From CAG-877 sp045627525 (GTDB taxonomy: Bacteria > Bacillota_I > Bacilli_A > RF39 > UBA660), in NCBI GenBank assembly GCA_045627525.1, contig JAZQNW010000001.1:227214-291213 (forward strand): a stretch of 64,000 bases of DNA, given 5' to 3'. Of the stretch, positions 18,394 through 27,737 are shown one piece after another. Each line of letters opens with the position of its first letter. Positions within the stretch are counted from its first letter, which is position 1. The translations under genes were made by a program, and so were the position numbers. The notes beneath the pieces are model-generated. The model searched no databases and was not told the origin of the DNA. It saw nothing but the letters and a program-made list of their open reading frames with translations.

Positions 18394-18416
18394 AAAAAAA
18401 GGAGCAAAGCTCCTTT
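18394..18416 (-). terminator. Intrinsic terminator of the YfcC-like transporter gene
   Basis: AAAGGAGC/GCTCCTTT stem with an AAA/TTT loop and seven T on the minus strand, starting 4 nt after the stop codon. Confidence 0.9.
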
Positions 18417-18420
18417 AATA

Positions 18421-20187
18421 TTAGATTAATACTAACACAAGAAATACTATTAGTATAAGCGCTAAGAATTCTAATAAGAATTTCCAAATTGCACTAAACC
18501 ATTTCTTATATGGAATCTCTAAATATGCTAATACAAGCATTAAAATTAAACTTGTAGGAGCAAACATCATAGCAAATCCATATGAAACTTGATATGCTAA
18601 AGCAAAAATATTGAAATTAACATCAAGTATACCAGTTAAATATGGTAAAATGCTTTGATATGCATAAGCAGCATCAACATTGAACAATCCAGCAAAAATA
18701 CCACTAATTGTAACAAGTATAGTACTACCAAAGTTAACTTTCTTTATTCCTGCTAATAATGCTTTATAAATAGATAATTGGAATGGATGATATGTAACTA
18801 TAACCAAACAAGTATATAGTAAAATAACTATAACACCTAATGGTAATGCTTTTTTCATACCACTAAAGAATCCATCAATAACATCATCAAACTTAACACC
18901 ATAAATTATTGTTAATAATAATATAACAACAAACATTGGTGCTAAATAATCAACTACTGTCCATGCACCAAAAGCATTAACATTACCTAATAATTTTCCA
19001 AAGATTTCAAAACCAAATAATTTAGTTTCTGATACTGCTTTAGTAGCATTTGTAAATGCATCTAAACCAAATCCATCAGACCATGATGTAAATGCTAATA
19101 CAAGTAAAGCAAATAATACAGAAAACATAACAATAAATGGCCAAACTTTATAACGAGCGTTGTTAACACTTGCTGGAATTAATGAACCATTATCTTCCTT
19201 AACTCTCTCTAAAACAACAATAACTTCTTCATCCTTTACAGCTGCTCTTGTATTTTTCTTTGAAGTAGTTTTAGTTGTAGTTTTCTTAACTGTAGTTTTC
19301 TTTGTTGTTGTCTTTTTAACTGGTGCCTTCTTTGCAGGTGCTTTTGATTTTACTGTTTTTTCTTCTTTAACAGTTTCATTTTTAACAGCTTTGACTGGTT
19401 TTACAACAGTCTTCTTTACTGTCTTAACACCACTTGATTTCTTGATATATAAAATTACATTTAGAATTATTAAAGCAACTCCTAAAACTAAGATAATTAA
19501 TTTTGGAAGCATTTCTGATGTAATTTTTATATTAGTTAAAGACAATAACATATAATTATTTTGATAACCATATGTAGTTCCAGCAATACCAACCATAGTT
19601 GGTATAACTAATACTAATGCCGCTACTGTTTTATCATATCCCATTAATAAAATCCAAGATATTAACATAGGGAATAAGAATAATAGTGCTAATTGTAATG
19701 AACTAATTGAAGTAAGTACGGCAATTAATAACATTAATACAACTAAAGCAAATTTTTCTGTTCCCTTGCATACGTCTGCCATTCTATCTAAAAAAGAACG
19801 ATAAGCAGGAATCTTATTAAGAACACCATAGAATCCGCCAATAGCTAAAATATAAACTGCAATATAACCAAAATAAGATAATGCAGTAACAGGATAATTG
19901 AATAAATCAAATAATCCCATTTGAACGCGTCCTTGATCTACATATTGACCTGAATAGTAAGCAGCTGATAATATCCAAGAAAATAACATAAATGCTAACA
20001 TTGTGATAAGAACAACTTTAATTGTATTATTCTTTTCTTTAAATCCAAATATAAGTAAGAACAATACAGTTAATGTTAATCCAAGTCTCAATAAATAAGA
20101 CCAACCAGCATCTGGTAAGAACCAACTGATTAACATTAAACCTATCGCAACCCAAAGAACGACTTTAAATGTTTTTCCTTTTTTCAT
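18421..20187 (-). CDS. YfcC-like predicted transporter with Lys-rich cytoplasmic insert
   Basis: A 588-residue polytopic membrane protein with about 12 or more hydrophobic segments. The pattern resembles the YfcC/DcuC branch of the ion-transporter superfamily: IAVYILAIGGFYGVLNK in the first half and LAYQVSYGFAMMFAPTSLIL near the C-terminus, in equivalent places to YfcC. Between the two halves (about residues 249-318) is an insert made almost entirely of Lys, Thr, Val, Ala and Pro, with repeated VKKTTTKK-like units similar in composition to histone-H1-like tails. The substrate is unknown. It has its own promoter and terminator, between lysS and clpC. Confidence 0.6.
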   Translation of the reverse strand: MKKGKTFKVVLWVAIGLMLISWFLPDAGWSYLLRLGLTLTVLFLLIFGFKEKNNTIKVVLITMLAFMLFSWILSAAYYSGQYVDQGRVQMGLFDLFNYPVTALSYFGYIAVYILAIGGFYGVLNKIPAYRSFLDRMADVCKGTEKFALVVLMLLIAVLTSISSLQLALLFLFPMLISWILLMGYDKTVAALVLVIPTMVGIAGTTYGYQNNYMLLSLTNIKITSEMLPKLIILVLGVALIILNVILYIKKSSGVKTVKKTVVKPVKAVKNETVKEEKTVKSKAPAKKAPVKKTTTKKTTVKKTTTKTTSKKNTRAAVKDEEVIVVLERVKEDNGSLIPASVNNARYKVWPFIVMFSVLFALLVLAFTSWSDGFGLDAFTNATKAVSETKLFGFEIFGKLLGNVNAFGAWTVVDYLAPMFVVILLLTIIYGVKFDDVIDGFFSGMKKALPLGVIVILLYTCLVIVTYHPFQLSIYKALLAGIKKVNFGSTILVTISGIFAGLFNVDAAYAYQSILPYLTGILDVNFNIFALAYQVSYGFAMMFAPTSLILMLVLAYLEIPYKKWFSAIWKFLLEFLALILIVFLVLVLI

Positions 20188-20205
20188 AATTAACCTCCCA
20201 ATATA

Positions 20206-20233
20206 ATTATACTACAAGTCGTTGATTTTACAA
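20206..20233 (-). promoter_or_regulatory. Sigma-A promoter for the YfcC-like gene
   Basis: TTGTAA (20228-20233), 16-bp spacer, perfect TATAAT (20206-20211), followed by a GGGAGG ribosome binding site. Confidence 0.65.
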
Positions 20234-20273
20234 GTTTTTAAGCCTTTTTTATTAAAAATTATTATTAAAAAAT

Positions 20274-20300
20274 AAAAAAAACTGGAAAAACCAGTTTTTT
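20274..20300 (-). terminator. Intrinsic terminator after lysS
   Basis: AAAACTGG/CCAGTTTT stem around 20277-20299 with T runs, a few nt after the lysS stop at 20303. Confidence 0.85.
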
Positions 20301-20302
20301 TA

Positions 20303-22216
20303 TTAATATAATTTAGCTCCTGCTGGAATATGATCATCAACCATTAATAAATTAAGTTTTTCTTCGCCTTCTTCTTGATGAGTTGCACTAAGAAGCATTC
20401 CACAAGAATCAATTCCCATCATATTTCGTGGAGGAAGATTTGTAATAGCTATAAGTGTCTTACCAATAAGTTCTTCAGGTTCATAATATGAATGAATACC
20501 ACTTAAAATAATTCTTTTTTCCTCTGTTCCATCATCTAAAGTAAATTTCAATAATTTCTTTGATTTTTCAACAGCTTCACAACTAAGAACTTTTACAGCT
20601 CTAAAATCACTTTTTGAGAATGTATCAAAATCTACAAATTCTTCAAAAAGTGGTTCTATTTCTACTTTTGAAAAATCTATTTTTTCTACTGTAGTAGATG
20701 TATTAGAAACTATTCTTTTTATTGTTTTTTGAGATCCCTCAGGTTTCATTGTAGGGAATAATAATACATCCCTAATTGAATCCTTTTCTAAAAATAACAT
20801 CATTAATCGATCTATTCCATAACCAATTCCACCAGCTGGTGGCATACCATACTCTAAAGCTTCTATAAAATCCATATCAATATCATTAGCTTCATCATTA
20901 CCAAGATCTCGTTCTTTTAATTGTTCTTCAAATCTTTCTAATTGATCAATAGGATCATTTAATTCAGTATATGCATTAGCAAATTCTTTTCCAGAAATAA
21001 ATAATTCAAATCTATCTACAAAACGAGGATCATCTGGATTCTTTTTTGTCAATGGCGAAATTTCTACTGGATGGCCATATAAGAATGTTGGCTGAATTAA
21101 TGTTTCTTCAACATATTTTTCAAAGAATAAATTAATAATATGACCAACAGTATGTTCGTGTTCTTGAACGTCTATCTTATGTTCTTCTGCTAATTTTAAA
21201 GCTTCTTCTACAGTCATTTCTTTTTTAAAATCTATTCCTGTTTTTTCTTTAATAGCATCAACCATGCTTATTCTCTTCCATGGACCTTCTAAATTAACTT
21301 CATATCCACCAAATTTATAAGTCATTTTTCCAAATACATTTTTAGCTATTGTTTGGAACATATTTTCAGTTAATTCCATCATACCTTCCAAATTACTATA
21401 AGCAAGATATGCTTCCATTAAAGTAAATTCCGGATTATGTCTAGTATCCATTCCTTCATTTCTAAATGTACGACCAATTTCATAAACAGCTTCCATACCA
21501 CCAACTAATAATCTTTTAAGTGGTAATTCTAAAGCTATACGTAAGTACATATCTAAATCTTGTGCATTATGATGCGTAATAAATGGTTTAGCTGAAGCCC
21601 CTGTTAATAAAGTAGATAATATTGGCGTTTCAACTTCAGTAAAGCCCCTACCATCCATAAAGTTTTGAATACATCTAATAATTTTAGGTCTCATAAAAGC
21701 TATATTCTTTGATTCTTCATTCATTATCAAGTCAACATATCTTCTACGATATCTTTCTTCTATATCAGTTAAACCATGGAATTTCTCTGGTAATGGTCGT
21801 AATGCTTTTACTAAATGTGTATATTTAGTAGCACGTACACTTAATTCACCTGTATCTGTTTTAAATATAGTACCATCAATACCAACTATATCACCTATAT
21901 CTGACTTTTTAAACAATTCATATACATCTTCACCAACTGCATCTTCTCTAATATAAATTTGTAGTTGACCAAATTTATCTTGAATGTGAAAAAAACCAGC
22001 TTTACCTTTACGACGCTTAGTCATAATTCTACCAGCAATAACTACTGATATTGGTTTTTCTTCTAATTCTTCTTTTGAAAAATTTAGATATTTTTCTTTT
22101 ATTTCCTTAGAATTAGTATTAATATCAAATCTACTACCAAAAGGATCAATACCTTTAGCACGTATTTCCATAGCTTTTTCACGTCTTACTAATTCTTGTT
22201 CACTAAATTCTCTCAT
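20303..22216 (-). CDS. lysS: Lysyl-tRNA synthetase (class II) with C-terminal tRNA-binding domain
   Basis: Class II LysRS of 637 residues, about 130 longer than typical bacterial forms. The OB-fold anticodon-binding domain (about 55-150) and the class II core are intact: motif 2 FRNEGMDTRHNPEFTLMEAY and motif 3 GGIGYGIDRLMMLFLEKD. After a linker from about 508, residues about 531-637 form an EMAPII/Trbp111-type tRNA-binding domain (DFRAVKVLSCEAVEKSKKLL, then ILSGIHSYYEPEELIGK and MMGIDSCGMLLSA). In most bacteria this module is on MetRS, and the MetRS in this window lacks it. Last gene of a dusB-RDD-lysS run. Confidence 0.97.
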   Translation of the reverse strand: MREFSEQELVRREKAMEIRAKGIDPFGSRFDINTNSKEIKEKYLNFSKEELEEKPISVVIAGRIMTKRRKGKAGFFHIQDKFGQLQIYIREDAVGEDVYELFKKSDIGDIVGIDGTIFKTDTGELSVRATKYTHLVKALRPLPEKFHGLTDIEERYRRRYVDLIMNEESKNIAFMRPKIIRCIQNFMDGRGFTEVETPILSTLLTGASAKPFITHHNAQDLDMYLRIALELPLKRLLVGGMEAVYEIGRTFRNEGMDTRHNPEFTLMEAYLAYSNLEGMMELTENMFQTIAKNVFGKMTYKFGGYEVNLEGPWKRISMVDAIKEKTGIDFKKEMTVEEALKLAEEHKIDVQEHEHTVGHIINLFFEKYVEETLIQPTFLYGHPVEISPLTKKNPDDPRFVDRFELFISGKEFANAYTELNDPIDQLERFEEQLKERDLGNDEANDIDMDFIEALEYGMPPAGGIGYGIDRLMMLFLEKDSIRDVLLFPTMKPEGSQKTIKRIVSNTSTTVEKIDFSKVEIEPLFEEFVDFDTFSKSDFRAVKVLSCEAVEKSKKLLKFTLDDGTEEKRIILSGIHSYYEPEELIGKTLIAITNLPPRNMMGIDSCGMLLSATHQEEGEEKLNLLMVDDHIPAGAKLY

Positions 22217-22229
22217 CCTATTACCACCT

Positions 22230-22835
22230 TTACTTTTCTTTTACAACGATAGTATGAGCCAACATATCATGAAGTCCTCTACCATCATTACGGAACATAA
22301 CCATCAAAGCACAAACTGCTAATAATATGTACTTTATACTTTCAATTACCATGTCTCCTGCAAAATAAATATTAGAAGAACTAAAAATTACAAATATAAA
22401 TATTAACATATCAAATATAATTGAGTCAATGATAAAAGCTCGAAAAATATAATCATTAATTGTTAAATCTTTATCATATTTATCAACTTTTATTTTTAAT
22501 AATTTTTTACCAACTGTTTGACCTTTCTTTTTAAATTGATAAACAACAAAATAAAGAATAGATATAAATAACATTGATAAAGTCAAAGCACCTTCCTGCT
22601 TTGCCATTTCATAAGTAATATTTTTAGTCTCTGTAAAATAAGTATCTATCTTAATTTCATTATTAGTATACTTTTCTATTATTTCTTTTGATTGATCATC
22701 CAATTTTTTTACTGAATCATAATCTATAAAAGGAAAAGAAATAATAGTTGCAAAAAAAGAAACAATAACTATATCAATTAAAAATGCTGCTAAACGTTGA
22801 ATAAATAACGCCTTATTTTCAATTTTCTTTTTCAC
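22230..22835 (-). CDS. RDD family membrane protein
   Basis: A 201-residue membrane protein starting with GTG 22835 behind GGGAGG and overlapping dusB by 17 nt. It begins with the RDD-type QRLAAFLIDIVIVSFF segment and has about four membrane spans. The KKKGQTVGKKLLKIKV loop and the C-terminal NDGRGLHDMLAHTIVV segment are typical of the RDD family. The molecular role of RDD proteins is mostly unknown; some act in ion transport. Coupling to dusB and lysS is positional only. Confidence 0.9.
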   Translation of the reverse strand: MKKKIENKALFIQRLAAFLIDIVIVSFFATIISFPFIDYDSVKKLDDQSKEIIEKYTNNEIKIDTYFTETKNITYEMAKQEGALTLSMLFISILYFVVYQFKKKGQTVGKKLLKIKVDKYDKDLTINDYIFRAFIIDSIIFDMLIFIFVIFSSSNIYFAGDMVIESIKYILLAVCALMVMFRNDGRGLHDMLAHTIVVKEK

Positions 22836-23808
22836 TAAGTAATCCCTCCCTAAATATTTTTAACATATTGATTATATCATAAATATTAGTAGTTTTATAT
22901 ACATTATTTTTTAAGTCATTAGCACCATTAATTCCTTTTAAATACCAACTTAAATGATTTCTTATTTCTAAACAAGCAAGCTTTTCATTTTTTATTTCTT
23001 TTAAATATTCCAAATGTTTCAAACACATATCTATTTTATCTATATCTGAAATTTTGATAAAAGGTTCATTGTTCAAATAATTAATAGTATTTTTTATTAA
23101 CCATGGATTTCCCAAAACCCCTCGTCCAATCATAACAGCATCACAACCAGTTTCAATAAGCATCTTCTTAGCATCTTCTGGAGTTTTAATATCACCATTG
23201 CCAATAACAGGAATTGATACAGCCTCTTTAACCGCTTTAATTATAGACCAATCAGCTCTTCCAGAATATCCCTGACTTCTAGTTCTAGGATGAATACAAA
23301 TAGCACTTGCACCAGCTTTTTCAACAACCTTTGCAACTTCTACTGCATTAATATGATTATTATCCCAACCACTTCTAATTTTCACTGTAACAGGAATTGG
23401 AACACACTCAACAATAGCACTTACAATATCATATATCTTTTCTGGATTTTTTAACAATGCTGAGCCAGCCTGAGCTCTAACTGCAACTTTAGGAACTGGA
23501 CAGCCCATATTAATATCAATTATATCTGGTTTCATTGTTTCATAAATATATTTTGCGGCCACTACAAAAGACTCTTTATCACTTCCAAATATTTGCTGTG
23601 ATAAAGGTCTCTCATAATCTGTCATATATAACATATCTAATGTTTTTTTATTACTATATTCTATAGCTTTATCGCTAACCATTTCAGCATATACTAAACC
23701 ACAGCCCATTTCCTTGCATAATCTTCGAAATGCTGAATTACAAATACCAGCCATTGGAGCTAAAACTACTTGATTTTTTATTTTTACATTGCCTATATTC
23801 CACTCCAT
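22819..23808 (-). CDS. dusB: tRNA-dihydrouridine synthase DusB
   Basis: FMN-dependent enzyme reducing uridines in tRNA, 329 residues. TIM-barrel FMN motifs are visible: LAPMAGICNSAFR near the N-terminus, DINMGCPVPK with the catalytic cysteine near residue 101, KIRSGWD, HPRTRSQGYSG and GNGDI/GRG phosphate-binding loops. The Bacillus pair dusB-lysS is preserved, here with an RDD gene between. An upstream gap of only 19 nt follows mscL. Confidence 0.96.
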   Translation of the reverse strand: MEWNIGNVKIKNQVVLAPMAGICNSAFRRLCKEMGCGLVYAEMVSDKAIEYSNKKTLDMLYMTDYERPLSQQIFGSDKESFVVAAKYIYETMKPDIIDINMGCPVPKVAVRAQAGSALLKNPEKIYDIVSAIVECVPIPVTVKIRSGWDNNHINAVEVAKVVEKAGASAICIHPRTRSQGYSGRADWSIIKAVKEAVSIPVIGNGDIKTPEDAKKMLIETGCDAVMIGRGVLGNPWLIKNTINYLNNEPFIKISDIDKIDMCLKHLEYLKEIKNEKLACLEIRNHLSWYLKGINGANDLKNNVYKTTNIYDIINMLKIFREGLLSEKEN

Positions 23809-23827
23809 TAAAAACCCTCAATTCAAT

Positions 23828-24265
23828 TTATTTATTTTTCTTTTTTAATAAATCTCTAATTTCTTCTAATAAAATTACTTCATCCGCTTTTACAGGTGCT
23901 GCTTCTTTTACTTCTTCTTTCTTCTTAAACTTTTCAAATAATTTAACCATTAAGAATATACAAAATGCTACTATTAAAAAATCTACAACTGTTTGAACAA
24001 AATTACCATATTTAATAACTGCATTTCCTATTTTAATACTTAAATCAGAAAAATCTAAACCACCAACAATAGCACCGATAGCTGGCATTAAAATATCATC
24101 TACTAAACTTGACACTATCTTACCAAAAGCACCACCAATAATAACACCAACTGCCATATCAACAACATTTCCTCTTGAAATAAATGTCTTAAAATCATTT
24201 GCTCCTTTACTTAATTTTTTTAATTCACCTTTTGTTGCACCTGCAACATTAATTTTTTTTGCCAT
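23828..24265 (-). CDS. mscL: Large-conductance mechanosensitive channel MscL
   Basis: Emergency osmotic-release channel, 145 residues. It has an amphipathic N-terminal helix, the pore helix with GNVVDMAVGVIIGGAFGKIV (about 32-51), the second membrane helix (about 88-108) and a charged C-terminal helical bundle ending ILLEEIRDLLKKK. An N-terminal Lys-rich extension of about 20 residues precedes the family start. Own promoter (24301-24328), between ftsH and dusB, not a conserved Bacillus position. Confidence 0.97.
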   Translation of the reverse strand: MAKKINVAGATKGELKKLSKGANDFKTFISRGNVVDMAVGVIIGGAFGKIVSSLVDDILMPAIGAIVGGLDFSDLSIKIGNAVIKYGNFVQTVVDFLIVAFCIFLMVKLFEKFKKKEEVKEAAPVKADEVILLEEIRDLLKKKNK

Positions 24266-24300
24266 AAAAATCTCCTCTCCAAATAAACATCTATGATGTT

Positions 24301-24328
24301 ATTATAATAATTATTTCAATATTTGCAA
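24301..24328 (-). promoter_or_regulatory. Sigma-A promoter for mscL
   Basis: TTGCAA (24323-24328), 16-bp spacer, perfect TATAAT (24301-24306). It directly follows the ftsH terminator. Confidence 0.7.
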
Positions 24329-24329
24329 G

Positions 24330-24362
24330 AAAAAAAAGAGTTAAATTAAACATCTAACTCTT
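24330..24362 (-). terminator. Intrinsic terminator of ftsH, containing its stop codon
   Basis: AAGAGTTA/TAACTCTT stem (24336-24362) with an 11-nt loop and eight T on the minus strand. The ftsH stop (24346-24348) is in the loop. Confidence 0.85.
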
Positions 24363-26313
24363 TTAATAATTCAGCTTTACTCATTTTTGAATAATTCTTT
24401 ACACCTTTTTCTTTAGCTAATTCTTTTAATTTTGTAACAGACATAGACTCCAAATTTTCATTATCATTTTCATCTGGCATTTTTCCATGCTCTACTAAAT
24501 AATCAATTTGTTCTTTTGTTAATGTTTCATATTCTAATAATGCTTCAGCTATTAATTCCAATAATTTCTTATTTTCTTTTATTAGCTTAGTAGCTTTTTC
24601 GTGACAACCATCAATTATTTTACGCATTTCCATGTCAATTTCATTAGCAACTTCATTAGAAAAATGCTGACTTTTATTATAATCTCTTCCTAAAAATACA
24701 CTACCATCTTGTTGTTCAAATTGAAGAGGTCCAAGATCACTCATACCATATTCAGTAACCATAGATCTAGCTATCTTAGTAGCTTTTTGGAAATCATTAT
24801 GTGCACCTGTTGTTATTTCACCAAAGATAACTTCTTCAGCTGTACGTCCACCAAGTAAACCTGTTATTTCCTCTAATAAATCCGTTTTTGTAGAACACAT
24901 TTTTTCCTCGCTTGGAACCATCATATTATATCCACCTGCAGAACCACGAGGAATAATAGTTACCTTTTGAACATCATTAGCATGATCAAGTTTTAAACCA
25001 ATAACAGCATGACCAGCTTCATGATAAGCAACTAACTTACGATCATTTTCGCTATACTTATGAGACGTTTTAGCAGGTCCCATCAAAACTCTATCTGTAG
25101 CTTCATTTATTTCACTCATTGTAATTTTATTTTTATTTCTTCTTACAGCTAATAAAGCTGCTTCATTAAGTAAATTTTCAAGATCAGCGCCACTGAATCC
25201 AGGTGTTCTCTTAGATAACCCTTCAAGTGTAATACCCTCAGCTAATATCTTATTTTTAGCGTGAACAGCTAAAATTTCTTGTCTTTCTCTAACATCTGGC
25301 AAATTAACTGTAATTTGTCTATCAAAACGACCAGGTCTAAGTAATGCAGGATCTAAAACATCTGGACGGTTAGTTGCTGCTATAATTATAATTCCTTCAT
25401 TAGCACCAAAACCATCCATTTCAGTTAATAACTGATTAAGTGTTTGTTCACGTTCATCATGGCCTCCACCTAAACCAGTTCCTCTTTGACGACCAACTGC
25501 ATCAATTTCATCAATAAATATTAGACATGGAGCATTTCTTTTTGCTTGTAAGAACATATCTCTTACACGGCTAGCACCTACACCAACAAATAATTCAACG
25601 AAATCAGAACCACTTATAAAATAAAATGGTACATTTGCTTCACCTGCAACAGCTTTAGCAAGCAAAGTTTTTCCTGTTCCTGGAGGGCCAAATAGTAAAA
25701 CACCTTTTGGTATTCTTGCACCTAAATTTTGAAATTTTTTAGGATTTTTTAGAAAATCGATTAATTCTTTAACTTCTTCTTTTTCCTCTTTTAATCCAGC
25801 AACATCTTTAAATGTAACTTTATTATTATCACTATTTAATTTAGCTCTACTTTTTCCAAAATCCAAAGAACTCTTATTACCAGCCAATTGTTTACTTAAA
25901 AACCAAAATGCTAAAAGAACCAATAACACAAATGGAACAACATTAACTAGTATATATAGTAATGATGATGAATCAGGATCTGGTGTAGTAGTAAAATCAA
26001 ATTCTTGTTCTTCACTTGCCACTACAATCTTTTTCATTACTTCTTCACTTAAAGGTAATCTAGCAAAAAATGTTTCTTTTTCACCATATTCTTTCAATTT
26101 ACCCTTAGCTTCGTATGTATAAGCATTTCCTCTAGTTACAAGTTCTAATTCCGTAACTTGTTCATCACTTAATGCTTTCATAAATTCATTATATGTTAAT
26201 ACATTTACTGTCTTGTTTGCTACATTAGCATAATAAAATATTCCTAAAACTATTAAAGCTAAAAATAAATATGGTAGCAATCCTCTTTTTACTGTTTTCT
26301 TATCAACTTTCAC
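24346..26313 (-). CDS. ftsH: ATP-dependent zinc metalloprotease FtsH with Rho_N/HeH-like C-terminal domain
   Basis: Membrane-anchored AAA+ protease degrading misfolded membrane and regulatory proteins, 655 residues. Two N-terminal membrane helices (about 12-30 and 117-140), Walker A GPPGTGKT (209-216), Walker B IFIDEID, the second region of homology, and the zinc site HEAGH (431-435) with its downstream acidic ligand. Residues about 622-655 (MSVTKLKELAKEKGV, then SKAELLKEL) resemble a Rho_N/HeH/SAP helix-extension-helix motif, which is unusual for FtsH. It lies downstream of tilS as in Bacillus and ends in a terminator overlapping its stop. Confidence 0.98.
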   Translation of the reverse strand: MKVDKKTVKRGLLPYLFLALIVLGIFYYANVANKTVNVLTYNEFMKALSDEQVTELELVTRGNAYTYEAKGKLKEYGEKETFFARLPLSEEVMKKIVVASEEQEFDFTTTPDPDSSSLLYILVNVVPFVLLVLLAFWFLSKQLAGNKSSLDFGKSRAKLNSDNNKVTFKDVAGLKEEKEEVKELIDFLKNPKKFQNLGARIPKGVLLFGPPGTGKTLLAKAVAGEANVPFYFISGSDFVELFVGVGASRVRDMFLQAKRNAPCLIFIDEIDAVGRQRGTGLGGGHDEREQTLNQLLTEMDGFGANEGIIIIAATNRPDVLDPALLRPGRFDRQITVNLPDVRERQEILAVHAKNKILAEGITLEGLSKRTPGFSGADLENLLNEAALLAVRRNKNKITMSEINEATDRVLMGPAKTSHKYSENDRKLVAYHEAGHAVIGLKLDHANDVQKVTIIPRGSAGGYNMMVPSEEKMCSTKTDLLEEITGLLGGRTAEEVIFGEITTGAHNDFQKATKIARSMVTEYGMSDLGPLQFEQQDGSVFLGRDYNKSQHFSNEVANEIDMEMRKIIDGCHEKATKLIKENKKLLELIAEALLEYETLTKEQIDYLVEHGKMPDENDNENLESMSVTKLKELAKEKGVKNYSKMSKAELLKELDV

Positions 26314-26326
26314 TTTTTTCTCCTCC

Positions 26327-27640
26327 TTAATTATATTTCAATGTTATATCATAATCATCATTTAATTTTTTATCGTATTTAGATTTCTTAATACCCGGAA
26401 TCCAAACAACTTTACCCTTAGAATCAACAACAATTGGCCATACATCTCTATCTTCCAAGCGAATCTTCTTATCAATAAAAATATCTTTGACTTTTTTAGA
26501 GCCATCTAATCCCTTTATCGCAATTCTATCACCAATTTTTCTTGTTCTAACAATAAGCGGTAATGTTATATCAGAACTATTTAATCTGCAAACATTATTA
26601 CTATTATCACTAACTTTACCAATTAATTCAATAAAATGATTATTAGGAAGTGTAACATAACCATTAAATTCTATTTCATAATTAGTTATCTCTTCCACAT
26701 CTCTTTTCAATTCTAACATATTATAACATTTATTAGCAACTACATCATTTGGTAAATTTATAAAACTGTTAGCTCTATTACTATAAATCAAACTCATCAA
26801 TAAATCAATATGTTTATCATTTACCAAAATTAAATCATCTTGATAAAATTCACTCAATAAATAATACAATATTTCCTTTTGTATATAATTATCTTCCTCT
26901 TTAAATTTATCAATAATTATTGAATCTGCTAAAATTACTCTTTTAATAGCCTTATCTCTTTCTTTATTAATAAATCTAGCTGCTTGAAATAAAGTATCAC
27001 TAAACTTTTCAAATTTTACATGAACATTAGCATCTTCATCTTTTAAAAAAGGTAGTACAAACTTTCTATATCTATTTCTTGTATATTTAACATTACTATT
27101 AGAACTATCAATAAAATATTTTACATTATTTTCTTCATTATATTGTTCCAATTCTAATTTTGTATAGTTAACTAGCGGTCTAACTATTTTATAACCATCC
27201 ATATCAACTATTTTTTTAAAGCCTCCATAGCCATTTAAATTAGATCCTCTAACAATTCTCATTAGTACAGTTTCTATTAAATCATCACCATGATGGGCAG
27301 TCATTAAATAATTAGCGTTATATTTTTGAACTAAGCTCTCAAAAAAATTATATCTAATATTTCTAGCCTCATTTTCAAAATTATCATCACCATATTTTTC
27401 AATAGTCATAGTCTCAAAAATTAAATTATTATCTTCACAATATTTTTTTACATATAAAGCTTCTTCTATACTTTCTTTTCTAACATTATGATTAACATGA
27501 GCAATAACTAATGCTAAATTATATTTATTGCGTATTTTTAATAGCATATCAACCAAAGCCATAGAATCAGGTCCAGCAGAACAGCCAACTACAATAATAT
27601 CATTCATATTAAATTTAAAATTATCTTCCAACTTAATCAT
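26327..27640 (-). CDS. tilS: tRNA(Ile)-lysidine synthetase TilS
   Basis: Converts the wobble cytidine of the CAU-anticodon tRNA-Ile to lysidine using ATP, 437 residues. The PP-loop reads CSAGPDSMALVDML (about 19-32): the family SGGxDS motif appears as SAGPDS, one conservative change. The downstream AHVNHNVR and TAHHGDDLIETVLMRIVRG motifs are intact, and the C-terminal TilS_C domain (TRKIGDRIAIKG, then VWIPGIKKS) is complete. GGAGG precedes ATG 27640. It lies between divIC and ftsH; hpt, usually next to it, is absent. Confidence 0.96.
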   Translation of the reverse strand: MIKLEDNFKFNMNDIIVVGCSAGPDSMALVDMLLKIRNKYNLALVIAHVNHNVRKESIEEALYVKKYCEDNNLIFETMTIEKYGDDNFENEARNIRYNFFESLVQKYNANYLMTAHHGDDLIETVLMRIVRGSNLNGYGGFKKIVDMDGYKIVRPLVNYTKLELEQYNEENNVKYFIDSSNSNVKYTRNRYRKFVLPFLKDEDANVHVKFEKFSDTLFQAARFINKERDKAIKRVILADSIIIDKFKEEDNYIQKEILYYLLSEFYQDDLILVNDKHIDLLMSLIYSNRANSFINLPNDVVANKCYNMLELKRDVEEITNYEIEFNGYVTLPNNHFIELIGKVSDNSNNVCRLNSSDITLPLIVRTRKIGDRIAIKGLDGSKKVKDIFIDKKIRLEDRDVWPIVVDSKGKVVWIPGIKKSKYDKKLNDDYDITLKYN

Positions 27641-27716
27641 AAATCCTCCATTTATAAAAAATTAAACATTTAATTAAACATTCTCATATATATTTAATAT
27701 TATAACACAAATAAAT

Positions 27717-27737
27717 AAAAAAAAAGAGTTTACTCTT
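27717..27737 (-). terminator. Intrinsic terminator of divIC, stop codon in loop
   Basis: AAGAG/CTCTT stem (27724-27737) and a run of T. The divIC stop (27730-27732) lies in the 4-nt loop. Confidence 0.75.

Noticed and set aside
19160..19555. 131-codon open frame antisense to the Lys-rich insert of the transporter gene
   Set aside because: Its length comes from the repetitive Lys/Thr codons on the opposite strand; no ribosome binding site and no coding character.
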